This document shows, piece by piece, positions 10,806-20,916 of a stretch of DNA of 64,000 nt. The notes below the pieces were generated by a model, which saw nothing but the letters and a program-made list of their open reading frames with translations, had not been told where the DNA came from and did no database searches. Location of the stretch: assembly GCA_024663395.1 (NCBI GenBank), contig JANFAH010000001.1, forward strand, positions 1,550,001 through 1,614,000. The letters run 5' to 3'. The position numbers were made by a program, and so were the translations under genes. How positions within the stretch are numbered: position 1 is the stretch's first letter; every line of letters begins with the position of its first letter. Origin of the DNA: Pisolithus tinctorius. Taxonomy: Eukaryota > Basidiomycota > Agaricomycetes > Boletales > Pisolithaceae.

Positions 10806-13045
10806 TTACCGACTATTTGAACCATAACCCCACGGTGCAGTTGGAATAAGGCAGGGAAGAAGGGGCGGACGACCAAAAGTATCAAAGAACGACTGTACAT
10901 AAAATATAGCCAACTTCTTTTCCATTGCCCAGACACGCGACAATGACACTAATGGCATAATTGGCTCCGCCAAGTCCGAGGGGCATCCTGGCCATACAGC
11001 AAGTAATGCCCGGAGCTTCTCTATGTACTCCCGTTTCGATTGAAAGTCAGACGAGCCGAGGCCTTGATTTTGCTGAGGGAAAGGCTCAGCACACATGGTG
11101 AGTTCCGAATCACCAGGGAAAATCTGCGTAGAGTTCCAAAACAGCGCATTCCTGGTGAGGTAAAATTGTACGTACCTGCCAGACGTGATCGAGCCACTCT
11201 GAATCCCGATTCAACCACAAGCTAGGCATCATCGCACAGTCAAGAGCGACCAACTCGAACCAGAAGTTGTGTTCATATAAATCCCATAAAATCTTGCTTT
11301 TCGTCATCTGATCGATGGTAGCGAGGTCTGCAAGGGAAATTGAAATATCCCGGAATTGTACATGGCTAGGTATGTCGTGTTGGAGGCTGACGAGCTCAGG
11401 ACCAAAGAGGGTGGCAGATTCACGTAGTCGGTCGCCAGAAAATGTGGATGAAATCTGCTTGGGAATTGTGTTCAGGAAATCCCACCAGGACCGAGGGATA
11501 ACAGGAGATGCATCCAAGGCAGAAAGACGAGTGATCCAACCCGCTCGAGAGACTAGCCAATTCCTCAGGTACCTCTGCTGGCGATCGGAGGACTCACCCC
11601 TCACAAACAGACTCGGGCTGGGAAAGAAGTAAGCTACCTTTGGCGCATTGGGACTAACCCTTTTTGCATCCTTATTCATGTCCTTCAGGGCAGCGTGCCA
11701 TGCGGCCATAGCAGGGGGAATAGCTGGATCACCGAGGTCTTCCCACAGTTCGGGATTCAGAACGACCAACAGCTTGGCTCCTTTTGAGCCCGCAGGGGGA
11801 TCTGAGCAAAATGTTAAACACACTGAGACAAAATGAATAGGATACGTACATGGCTGATTACGTTGTCGAGCCCTGCCCGTCCTAACAGCTCCCATACTTG
11901 AACTTGCACTGCTGGAACTTGCAGCATTGGAAGCCGTGGGACCCGTGCTTGTGGGAGTCGAGGCCACACCACTGCTGGTGCACGGCGGTTCCGGCCAGGG
12001 AGCTGCAAATTGCTCGAGCCCAATCGCTGGGCCTTGTCGAGTGTGCCTGTGGCGCGATTCACCAGGGTGGTACCAGGCACTGTGCCATTTCAGCATCTGC
12101 CTGACCTCAAAAACCTCAGGATCCGTGACTATGTCATGAGGGCGTGTAATCTCGACAGTCTTCGACACTTGCATGTCTGGGGGTACACGATCAGGTTTCC
12201 AGACCATCCAGACAGGCACGCATATTTCAAAAAGGCGCTGGCAAATGTCGGGGTCTGTCGTGAATGCCCCGATCCAGCGGTCAAATGAATCGACGAAAGT
12301 GCCCATAGCAGGGTCAAGGTCTGTGTCCAGATATTCTAGCATGCCGAAGACGTCTAGGAGGAGGCGTTGACAAAAAGCAACCAATATGACTGTGTCTCGA
12401 AACGTAAATGGGAGTTGCTAGAGAAAATTTTAATTAACGAAATCTGAACCAGAAAAAAATCATACCTTCAGACGCAGGAGACATCGCCGACATGACCCCA
12501 GCCATGAGTCGGGTCTCAGAGGACCTTCGTAGTGGGGGTGCTTCTTTAGCCAACCTTGCAAACGTTTGTCTAGTCGATTATAAACGGTCTCCATTGACTT
12601 CCACTTGTCAGCATGAATCCTGCCAACTTTGAAGGCAGACCCTCTTTCCAGCACAAAATCTTCTGCTGACTGGGTAATGTTCCACCACAGCCACTTCCAC
12701 GTTGGGTCGTCTCCATAGGCCACTTTCCGAGGGACACACGGACTCCATGTGTAGCGTTCTGCAAACAACTGTGGCCATTGAAAACAGTCTATATGGCCGA
12801 ACCATCCATCACGTAGGGGCGTGATTGTTTCTCCATCGAAGATGAAGGGTTGGGGAATATAGTCAGCGTTCGGCGATGTGATCCAGTGGTTGTCACACTT
12901 CACTAGGACACGTGCATCAAATGCACCCCATCTGCCTGAAAATAATGATAATCAATTTGAGCTGAGTTAGGGACAGCGAGAACGCACCGTCGCCAGGGTG
13001 GTTGCACAATGATAATTCATAAGGGCGAACGCTAGCTACATTCAT
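10806..13045 (-). pseudogene. Multi-exon unknown gene with frameshift
   Basis: Minus-strand gene starting with ATG at 13043-13045 (directly after a CCAG acceptor, so a 5' exon may exist), a short first exon, an intron with GTGCGT donor and TTTCAG acceptor (acceptor side at 12936), a Trp-rich exon (12936-12475), then a long exon from about 12395 with a Ser/Thr/Pro linker and an intron near 11800-11850. The rest reads to 11110, where TGA interrupts; coding continues one frame over from about 11113 to 10806, so a one-base shift is likely. The protein would be about 650 residues, rich in Trp and Asp with a long polar linker. No domain recognised. Its 3' end lies 114 bp from the CACTG element. Confidence 0.5.
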
Positions 13046-13164
13046 CCTGGAAACAAAAGAAGTCAGTCAGTACTTACTTAAATTGACAGAGATGATGACG
13101 AGGGGAGAAAAAAATGAATCATGCAGCGTTAAGGCCAGTGTAACTGAAATGAAACGAGAATGTT

Positions 13165-13250
13165 GCCCTCGATAGGCCCCAAGCCTATTGAGAACTCGCG
13201 AGGCACCAAACCCCAGAGCACTTGGCAGACAAACGCTCCGAACGTTTGGC
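13165..13250 (-). repeat. TTGG-loop hairpin cassette
   Basis: On the minus strand: one hairpin with a 6-bp stem and TTGGG loop (13172-13188), a GGTTTGGTGCC segment, and a third hairpin (13230-13248) with loop variant TTCGG. It lies within what looks like an intron whose donor (GTAAGT) is at 13317-13318. Confidence 0.7.
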
Positions 13251-13440
13251 TCCGAGTACAGCATAAGTTGACCGGATGTTTGAAAGAAAGGTATGAATGA
13301 AAGAGAATAAAAACTTACTTTCAAAAAACATCTGCTTGACAAAGAGGTGACGATGATTAGTGTATTGACTCTGCATGCGTATAGACTATGTTAACATCTG
13401 AATTTCGATGAAGAAACGCCCCAGAAACCGCGAGGATATC

Positions 13441-13520
13441 TCTTGATAGGCCCCAAGCCTATCAAGAACTCACGGGCACCAAACCCCCGAGACCTGACGG
13501 ACGAACGCTCCAAACGTTCG
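13441..13520 (-). repeat. TTGG-loop hairpin cassette
   Basis: 13441-13467 is an 11-bp perfect stem (TCTTGATAGGC with its complement) around loop TTGGG as read on the minus strand. 13502-13520 is a second hairpin, CGAACGT stem around TTGGA. Same order of parts as the cassette at 13165. It lies downstream of a minus-strand donor (GTAAGT) at 13578-13579. Confidence 0.75.
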
Positions 13521-13579
13521 TGGAAAGAGCGACTGGGCCATCTGGAAAATTAAGATGGAAAAGATAAAGAGAAACTTAC

Positions 13580-14140
13580 CTTGCACTGAATTGGTTTATA
13601 TGGAGGGGCATCAGTGACTCGAAGTAGTAGGTAGCACTTACTAGTAGTAGTGAGAAATATTATGGGTACTGCTGTGCACGTGACCTGCACCGCAAATGAA
13701 TGCGACGCCTGACTTACAGCGTGCTCGAGGAAGACCTTGAGTCTAGGCTCTAAATTGTCAAATAATCGGGTGATTAGATATAAGTTTTGTGTTCCATATT
13801 TCATTCCTCAATGTTCCGCACTGCCTATTGTAATATTCACGGGAGACGTGTTCGTGCATTACAGTAATGACATATTGATAAGCTACTTATAGCAAGTCCT
13901 AGTTACAAGTACTAGTGCGCCGTTGCTACTTTGTTAATAGATTTGGCCACTTTTACTGATGTGACTAAAGTTTCGATGAATGACAGAATCTTAACATGTC
14001 ATTTCACAATTGCACAATTGTTACATCATCACAGCCGAAACAAACATTCGCACCACCTGCAGCTATTACTTAGCGACACTCTCGTCTTCTGTACACTGTC
14101 TGCATGGTATTGGGGGAATGCTCGGTGTGTTCCTCTACCA
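13580..14140. other. No convincing gene
   Basis: Short ORFs only. Part of it may be 5' leader or upstream exons of the minus-strand gene at 10806-13045; a splice donor (GTAAGT, minus) is visible at 13578-13579. Confidence 0.35.
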
Positions 14141-14147
14141 TATGTCA

Positions 14148-14200
14148 GGGGCTTGGTGCCCTTGACAGCCTTGAAGGCTTGGAGCCTTCAAGGGCGGTCT
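14148..14200 (+). repeat. TTGG-loop hairpin cassette
   Basis: 14149-14161: GGGC stem, loop TTGGT. 14169-14193: perfect 10-bp stem CCTTGAAGGC, loop TTGGA. An imperfect third hairpin, GGTC with loop TTGGT, follows. Confidence 0.8.
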
Positions 14201-14899
14201 TGGTGTCCAGTGGATCCGACGATCAATCGCACGACGACAGTCAAGACTGACCCTCATCTTTCAGCGACGTTAACGAAGGTTTTGCGGGTCAGTGCTTTCG
14301 ACTTAAGTTATGCATCATTACGCTTCGCAGTCTACTGACCCATTTACCAGCGCATACTACGTGTACTAGGTCCATCGTTCTCCCCACCTCTGACTGCACT
14401 CCGTTGTTCCGCCTGGCCAGTATATGCCTTCAATAGCGACGCCCTTGTCTCCCCACTCATCTACCCTTGGTACAGATTCAGTGATCAATCACGTAGACGA
14501 TAGTGCAGTTCTCCCCTCGCCTTTTAGTCCCGAAGATTCTAGTTAGCAACACATCCGTTCATATCTATCCCTGCCGATCGAATACGTGGCATGTTCCTCT
14601 ACTACGAATTTTCTCCAGGTTGCCTCATGATCAACCATGTGAAGTTCTAACGCAGGTACGTGGTTAGCTTTTCAGTGTATCTTATCCATTGATTTCTGCT
14701 ACTTCCTCCAGGGTATTACGAAGAGTTACATCACATCTAAGTGCACAATTCATCGTGGTCGAACTTCCGGTTTTCCTGCAATGGCTTCCGACAAATGGGG
14801 AAAGGGAACGAGGTAGCCTTCTGCTGGAGATCCGCCGTCATACTTACAATTCTCTGTGCATTCACTCTCCAGCCTTTCCTTCCCATTCCCTGACCCACC

Positions 14900-15443
14900 A
14901 TGTCCGAAATACCTTCGCCCAGTACTGGATTGGATATAAGCTCTAGCAACCTCAGTATGTGTTTTTCTGACTAACTCCTGACGACTAACGCATTTTGGCA
15001 CAGGTGCTCTAATTACTCTGATCAGAAACCTTGAATTGAATGCAGCAGACACTGAAACGCTAGCAAGCGCTTTGTTACTAAGATCTCGCGCTGAAGGTGA
15101 GTATGTTCTTAAGTGACATTTCTGGACTGATCATATTGCAGCCTTCATAGGGTCATCTGGCTCGCAACCCACATACCCCACGGCGGCATTATGCCCGTCG
15201 AGTCCTGGGGTTTCAGGATTGTTGTCCCACAAAGAGTGTACACCTGCCACCTTATCCCCCTCGATCCCCATTTATGCGGAATTTCCCACACCACCAGTAT
15301 CGATACATCTAACGCCACCTAACTCGACTGATCCCTCCACTATTCTTGTCCGCGGCCACCCAGATTGTGAAGCAAGGGTTCCATATCTAGTGGATGACTG
15401 CGTGCATACTCCCACCGGAATTTTTTTTACCATATCCATGTAA
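14900..15443 (+). CDS. Small three-exon gene, Ser/Thr/Pro-rich protein
   Basis: Three exons join in frame: 14900-14954, 15004-15096 and 15142-15443, with GT-AG introns of 49 and 45 nt. The product is 149 residues, starting at the ATG at 14900. Residues 1-50 are Ser/Leu-rich and probably helical (ALITLIRNLELNAADTE). Residues 50-125 are rich in Pro, Ser and Thr. The C-terminus carries two Cys and a short hydrophobic end. No known domain. An upstream exon is possible, since a CAG acceptor lies just before the region (near 14876). It sits between two TTGG hairpin cassettes. Confidence 0.5.
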
Positions 15444-15660
15444 AGACTAACAGCTATTGTATTATCTGTTGGCAAGTATTTCTCGCAGCGGTCTCCAATT
15501 AATTACTACGAAGTATAAATCCTCAGGCTGCGTATTGCGTATGGCAGCCTGACTGTGAGGCAAGTCGCAACTCGGCACTTTCCATCCTTCATAAATTTCT
15601 ACCATTCAAGCTCTATCACTTAGCAGTGGAATGCTTGGAGCGTCTCTCTGCTAAATGTCA
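15444..15660. other. Intergenic, nothing recognised
   Basis: Short spacer after the three-exon gene. It contains only one imperfect TTGG hairpin (ATGC stem near 15632). Confidence 0.3.
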
Positions 15661-15712
15661 TGGGCTTGGTGCCCTTGACAGCCCCTGAAGGCTTGGAGCC
15701 TTCAAGGGTGGT
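15661..15712 (+). repeat. TTGG-loop hairpin cassette
   Basis: 15662-15674: GGGC stem, loop TTGGT. 15686-15704: TGAAGGC stem, loop TTGGA. About 80 percent identical to 14148-14200, with the stem arms kept complementary. Confidence 0.8.
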
Positions 15713-16341
15713 CTTGGTGTCGATCCGGTGATCAATTGCATGGACGACAATGACCCTTGTCACTCAGTACCAGAGATTCGTTTCAGCAACAACTTCGCCT
15801 AAAGGTCGTCGTACCTCTGATGTTCGGTCTACATTATTTGCTCGATTTGGCTATTGATCGCGTGAAAGGGACTGCGTCTATCGGACTCCGTCGACCCTGC
15901 TCTCATCAGTGACCGCCCTTAGGGGCTTGAACGATTCATTTTCTGTCTAGTAAGCCCATTCCTTTCTCTATTACTGGATACTGATGAACTCTTGTGGTTT
16001 TTCAGTCCCAAGGAAACCCACTTTCTGGGTCACACAGATGGAATACCGCTGTTCTGGATTTCGATTGGGATTCCACCCATATGTTTCCATTTTGATAGGT
16101 GTGTCATCCTCGCTACACATTACAACCACTTCTTTCCTGTGTGCTTTTCCTTCATCCCCCTTACGTCGTGTCCTCTTTTTGTGGTTTCATATGTCCTTGC
16201 TGATGCTATATCCAGAACTTTGCATGCTGAGACAATGTGTTCTAGACGGATTTTTTTTCCCATGTGGTTCGTCTTGGCTTGACGTGCTCTGACCTTAAAT
16301 ACTCGCCTTGCCTCCCCCCGTTTCTCAACCAGCTGTATCAG
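15713..16341. other. No convincing gene
   Basis: Short ORFs in both strands; no splice-consistent gene, domain or repeat recognised. Confidence 0.35.
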
Positions 16342-16540
16342 CTGATTTTGACCAAATGACCATGGTAATTACCACAAAAGCAGTTACAGAATTCATGGCA
16401 ACTACCACTTCCCAATATAGACAATGCCCCCTGAGTGACAACCTCTGTCGGTGTTTGAAAAAAATTCAGATTGGAATGTTCCCATGGCAGGTTGCCCTGT
16501 CACGAATATTGATAATTTGCACCTGTACTGTGGCTATACA

Positions 16541-17020
16541 GATGAGCATGTGACCAGTAGATGTGATGGTCACATGATGAGTGACATAAGCAGAGATGAC
16601 CCTAGATCACGTGATTTTTACGTAATCGATTACGTGATGGCAATCATCTGGAGCGTTCTGTTACGTAATTTATCATGTGATCGTGGGAAAATATGCATGT
16701 GACTTAATCAATGTCACATGACAAGGTACAATCATAGATCATCCAACCTATTACATAATGATCACATGTCAGTTTCTCCCCAGAACACTTGGTTATGTAA
16801 TGGGTCACATGATTGTGAGACAATAGACATGTGACCACTCCTGCAGCATCACATGACAAGGTACAATCATAGATCATGTGACCTTTTACATAATGATCAT
16901 GTGGCAATAACTCTCCGGTCCATTGGCTTATGTAATAGGTCACATGACTGTACTCATCATGTGATCTCACCTCTAGCACTCTGCATGTGACTCAATCCAT
17001 ATCACATGACCAGCAATCCC
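16541..17020. repeat. TCACATG site array, left arm
   Basis: About 17 copies of TCACATG or its complement CATGTGA in both orientations in about 480 bp, often as GTCACATGA. The perfect palindrome ACGTAATCGATTACGT lies at 16619-16634. Mirrored in the right arm (about 18160-18620). Confidence 0.85.
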
Positions 17021-18159
17021 ACCCCTATTCGCATGCTGGGCATTTGTGGCTGTGCTAAAAATGCGAATTGTGTCCCCACCCATTCAATTCTTGACATATG
17101 GATCTGAATTTTTGTGTGTAGAATAGGCTACCATGTCGCTACACATTGTCAAAGGCACAGGCTGTCTGGTCCAGCAGTTGCTGAGATATAATGGAAATGA
17201 AAATGCCAACAAAACATCACACCATTCAACTTACACATCCTTCATGCCATATCTGAAACTTCAGGAGGGTTGAAGAAGATTTTTTCAATGCATTTCCAAA
17301 GTTTCAAGTTTATCCATTTAGAATTGAGTGAACAGCAAGCCAAATACTGATCCCAGAAGCGTGGGAAAGCTTCAAAAAGAGAAAATAAAATAGTGGAGAT
17401 TTTGAAAACATATCAAAAACATAGCACAGCACATCCCACAGTGCAGCTACCACTACCAGAACTTAGGTGAGGGATATTGGGCCATGGTGGAAGATATTAG
17501 TAACAAGTGCCTGATGTGATACTCACTGCAAATGGTCAAAAATGCGAAATGGTACACTTGACTCATTGAGACAATGGGAGATTTATGCCAGTGCAAGGTC
17601 AACATCACTACCCCATTGCACACATTTTCGCAATTTTGACATGTTTAAAGGGATATCTCACCAGGCACATGGTGCCAACATGGTAGGCCATATTGCTGCA
17701 TTCCTCACCCAAAGTCTGGGGTTGGCAGGGTCACTGTGATGTGTGCAAATCCACATTTTTGATATGTTTTCAAAATTTCCATATGTTATTTTGGGACTTT
17801 TTCCCACTTTCCCACACTCTTGAATCTTTATTTTGCATCTTGCTCTCTCAGATCTGAGTGGGGTGACACCAAACTTTGTCTATGAATTGATATGCATGTG
17901 TCCAACCCTTCTGAAGTGTCAGATATGGCATGAAGGATGTGTAAGTTGAATGATGTGATGTTTTGTTGGCATTTTCATTTCCATTATATCTCAGCAACTG
18001 CTGGACCAGACAGCCTGTGCCTTTGACAATGTGTAGCGACATGGTAGCCTATTCTACACACAAAAATTCAGATCCATATGTCAAGAATTGAATGGGTGGG
18101 GACACAATTCGCATTTTTAGCACAGCCATGAATGCCCAGCATGCGAATAGGGGTGGGAT

Positions 18160-18620
18160 TGCTGGTCATGTGATATGGATTGAGTCACATGCAGAGTGCT
18201 AGAGGTGAGATCACATGATGAGTACAGTCATGTGACCTATTACATAAGCCAATGGACCGGAGAGTTATTGCCACATGATCATTATGTAAAAGGTCACATG
18301 ATCTATGATTGTACCTTGTCATGTGATGCTGCAGGAGTGGTCACATGTCTATTGTCTCACAATCATGTGACCCATTACATAACCAAGTGTTCTGGGGAGA
18401 AACTGACATGTGATCATTATGTAATAGGTTGGATGATCTATGATTGTACCTTGTCATGTGACATTGATTAAGTCACATGCATATTTTCCCACGATCACAT
18501 GATAAATTACGTAACAGAACGCTCCAGATGATTGCCATCACGTAATCGATTACGTAAAAATCACGTGATCTAGGGTCATCTCTGCTTATGTCACTCATCA
18601 TGTGACCATCACATCTACTG
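18160..18620. repeat. TCACATG site array, right arm
   Basis: Mirror image of the left-arm array, with the same CATGTGA/TCACATG sites and the same 16-bp palindrome (near 18540-18555). Confidence 0.85.
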
Positions 18621-19240
18621 GTCACATGCTCATCTGTATAGCCACAGTACAGGTGCAAATTATCAATATTCGTGACAGGGCAACCTGCCATGGGAACATT
18701 CCAATCTGAATTTTTTTCAAACACCGACAGAGGTTGTCACTCAGGGGGCATTGTCTATATTGGGAAGTGGTAGTTGCCATGAATTCTGTAACTGCTTTTG
18801 TGGTAACTACCACATTGCTTGGTCAAAGTCAGCAGACTCTGGTGTCTCAACACCCCTGTCATAACCATGCATTCGTCATAGGTCTTTACTCACTCCGCAA
18901 CCTTTTCCACCGGTCATTCGCTCACTCCGCACCAACTCCGCCCACCTTCTATCGTCTACAAACCATCTCCGCTCCGACTGTTGTCGGACTTGTGTTACTC
19001 TCCTACCGGACCGAGTGGTCCGTCCTCTGAGGGGTCATGTGACTACCTTCGCAGTCAGGTACTCCGCAGCGCACTCACCACATGGTCCAGCGTCTGGACT
19101 ATTTCCTTTTCTGGATGTTCTGTGTTACCCGTTCGTATGTCCTCCGTCTACCCTTCATTCGTCGTCCAGGAAGTTTTACTTGAAAATTTATGAGTCTCCG
19201 TATGTCAGTTCCGATTCCAGTTACTGTACCTCCGTAGCGG

Positions 19241-19250
19241 TATAAAAAGC
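19241..19250 (+). promoter_or_regulatory. TATA box of 5' LTR
   Basis: TATAAAAAGC, 34 bp before the predicted transcript 5' end (19275). The same sequence occurs in the 3' LTR near 26645. Confidence 0.65.
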
Positions 19251-19274
19251 ATGTATTGTACTCCGCTGTTCTTC

Positions 19275-19285
19275 AGTACGAATAT
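19275..19285 (+). promoter_or_regulatory. Predicted transcript 5' end acting as self-primer
   Basis: AGTACGAATAT is complementary to ATATTCATACT at the primer site just after the LTR, except for one position. That mismatch is what decay of a CpG in the primer site would give. This 11-nt complementarity is the self-priming arrangement known from Tf1. Confidence 0.6.
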
Positions 19286-19571
19286 CAACTTAGTTCCTAC
19301 TCCCTCTGATTCCGTCTTCTGTCTGTCGGAGTTATCTCCGACTCTCTGTCTGTACCCTCCCTCTGAAATACGAGGGCTGAGATCGTGCAAGGGGGTAGCG
19401 CACGAGCTAAACCCGACGCCCTCACTCCGCTCCGCCTTTGTCTCGGTGGTCTTCGTTCCTGCCGACACTCCGCTAGTCGGAGTTCTGTTCTTCTGTGTTG
19501 GACTTGCTTCCGAACCCCTCTCTAGACCTTATATAGCATCGGAGTTGGTCGGAGTAGGCCCGGACTTGACA

Positions 19572-19584
19572 GTATATTCATACT
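19572..19584 (+). other. Self-complementary primer binding site
   Basis: GTATATTCATACT directly abuts the 5' LTR. It lacks the TGG expected for a tRNA primer and instead pairs with 19275-19285. Confidence 0.6.
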
Positions 19585-19632
19585 CGCACTTGTACGATCT
19601 CATTTTCTGTCCTCCGAAAAACTTACGCCATT

Positions 19633-20916
19633 ATGAGAACTCGAGCTCAATCCCAGAGAGAGGTCACTGAGAACCTCGCTGTAGCGCTAGCTAATCCACG
19701 TTGACTCCCTTCCGTCGTTGAACAATTCCAGTCATTCTCCACTGGACGCCGCTCTCATGCTGAGGGTGAAAGCGCTTCGCAAGCTGGTTGCTCCGACCTC
19801 CACCCAACAACTTTCCATACTCCGTCTCCTCGTAACCGAGATGATGGACCCGATCCTGACCCTGACTATCCTGATGGTGATCCCGACGGCGGGGGCAGCG
19901 GTGACGGGGATGTCCCCGAAGACCCGGCTGAGCCGCCAGAGGATCCCCTCGTAGCTCTTGCTAGAGCTGTCCATGCACTTGTGCGGTCTAGTTCGCGCAC
20001 TGGGGACTCCACTCCGAAAACCAAAGTCCGCGAGCCTGACACCTTCGACGGCTCCGATCCTAAGAAACTCCGTGAGTTCCTCGTTCAATGCGAGCTGAAC
20101 TTCCAAGACCGCCCTCGCGCATTCCGCTCCGACCGAGCAAAGGTTACCTTCGCTCAGTCCTATCTCAAGGGTATGGCTCTGGCTTGGTTCGAGCCAGATC
20201 TTCTAAACCCTGACAACTATGACCGCCCGCTCTGGATGGACGACTATCACGAGTTCTTACAAGAGCTCACAACTAACTTCGGTCCACATGATGCCATAGC
20301 GGATGCCGTCCAACAACTTGAGAACCTCACCATGAAGGATGGGTCTCGAATTACCAAATATGTCGTGGAGTTCAACCGCTGGGCTTCACAGGTCAAAGAC
20401 TACAGTGTCGGTGCACTCCGCCACCGCTTCTATAGCGGACTTCCAGACCGCATCAAAGACGAGATCGCTCGCGTCGGTAAGCCTTCTACCCTCGCACAAC
20501 TCCGTGAACTCACCCAAACCATTGATGTGCGCTACTGGGAGCGCAAAGCAGAGATCTCGCGCACCACCAAGTCCGCCTCTGACAAGTCGCAGTCCTCAAA
20601 CTCCGACAACAAAAGTAAATCGTCGTCCTCCGCCTCCGCTCCGAAGTCCGATGCCAAGGGCAAGGGCAAGCAGAAAGATCCGCCCAAGTCCGACGCGTCC
20701 AAGTCCGATATTGCCCACCTTCTGGGTAAAGATGGCAAACTCACCTCCACTGAGCGCCAGCGCAGGATGAAGAACAACCTCTGCCTCTTCTGTGGCGAGG
20801 CTGGCCATTCCACCAAGGACTGTCCCAAGTCCACCTCTCGCACAGCCAAAGCCCGTGCAGCTACGGCTGGAACTCCACCTACTCCGACTGAGGAGAAGGC
20901 AGAGTCAAAAAATTAG
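19633..20916 (+). pseudogene. gag: Gag of chromovirus (one nonsense codon)
   Basis: Frame opens at ATG 19633 and runs to TAG 20914-20916 (427 codons). It is interrupted once by TGA at 19702-19704, after 23 residues. Residues 24-120 are Pro/Asp/Gly-rich. The middle is a retrotransposon Gag capsid-like region (motifs FDGSDPKKLREFLVQCE and WFEPDLL, both about 20050-20210). Then comes a Ser/Lys-rich linker and a CCHC zinc knuckle, CLFCGEAGHSTKDC, at about 20782-20823, which would bind the RNA genome. Gag forms the particle. The last sense codons AAA AAT are part of a slippery heptamer just before the stop, so pol is made by -1 frameshifting. Confidence 0.9.
20907..20913 (+). promoter_or_regulatory. 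-1 ribosomal frameshift heptamer
   Basis: A AAA AAT in gag phase, directly followed by the gag stop TAG. A shift of -1 enters the pol frame, open from here to 21561. A perfect 9-bp stem (20922-20930 with 20943-20951, 12-nt loop) begins 8-9 nt downstream. All three parts match the standard signal. Confidence 0.8.

Larger units (their letters stand above)
16342..18833. mobile_element. Foldback element with long inverted arms
   Basis: Left arm 16342-17270 and right arm about 17910-18833 are almost exact inverted copies. Weaker inverted similarity continues toward the centre (TTTTGAAAACATATC near 17401 pairs with its complement near 17764). Two identical 91-codon ORFs on opposite strands (16704-16979 and 18196-18471) only reflect this symmetry. 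No transposase is present. The tips are GCTGA(T/C)TTTGACCAA and its complement. No clear target duplication. The near identity of the arms suggests a young or gene-converted structure. Confidence 0.85.
18857..19571 (+). repeat. 5' LTR of chromovirus
   Basis: 715 bp, TG...CA ends. Holds a TATA box at 19241 and the self-primer segment at 19275-19285. Confidence 0.95.

Noticed and set aside
16704..16979. 91-codon ORF, also present identically at 18196-18471 on the other strand
   Set aside because: It is exactly the TCACATG-rich arm of the foldback element; the identical pair results from the inverted repeat.
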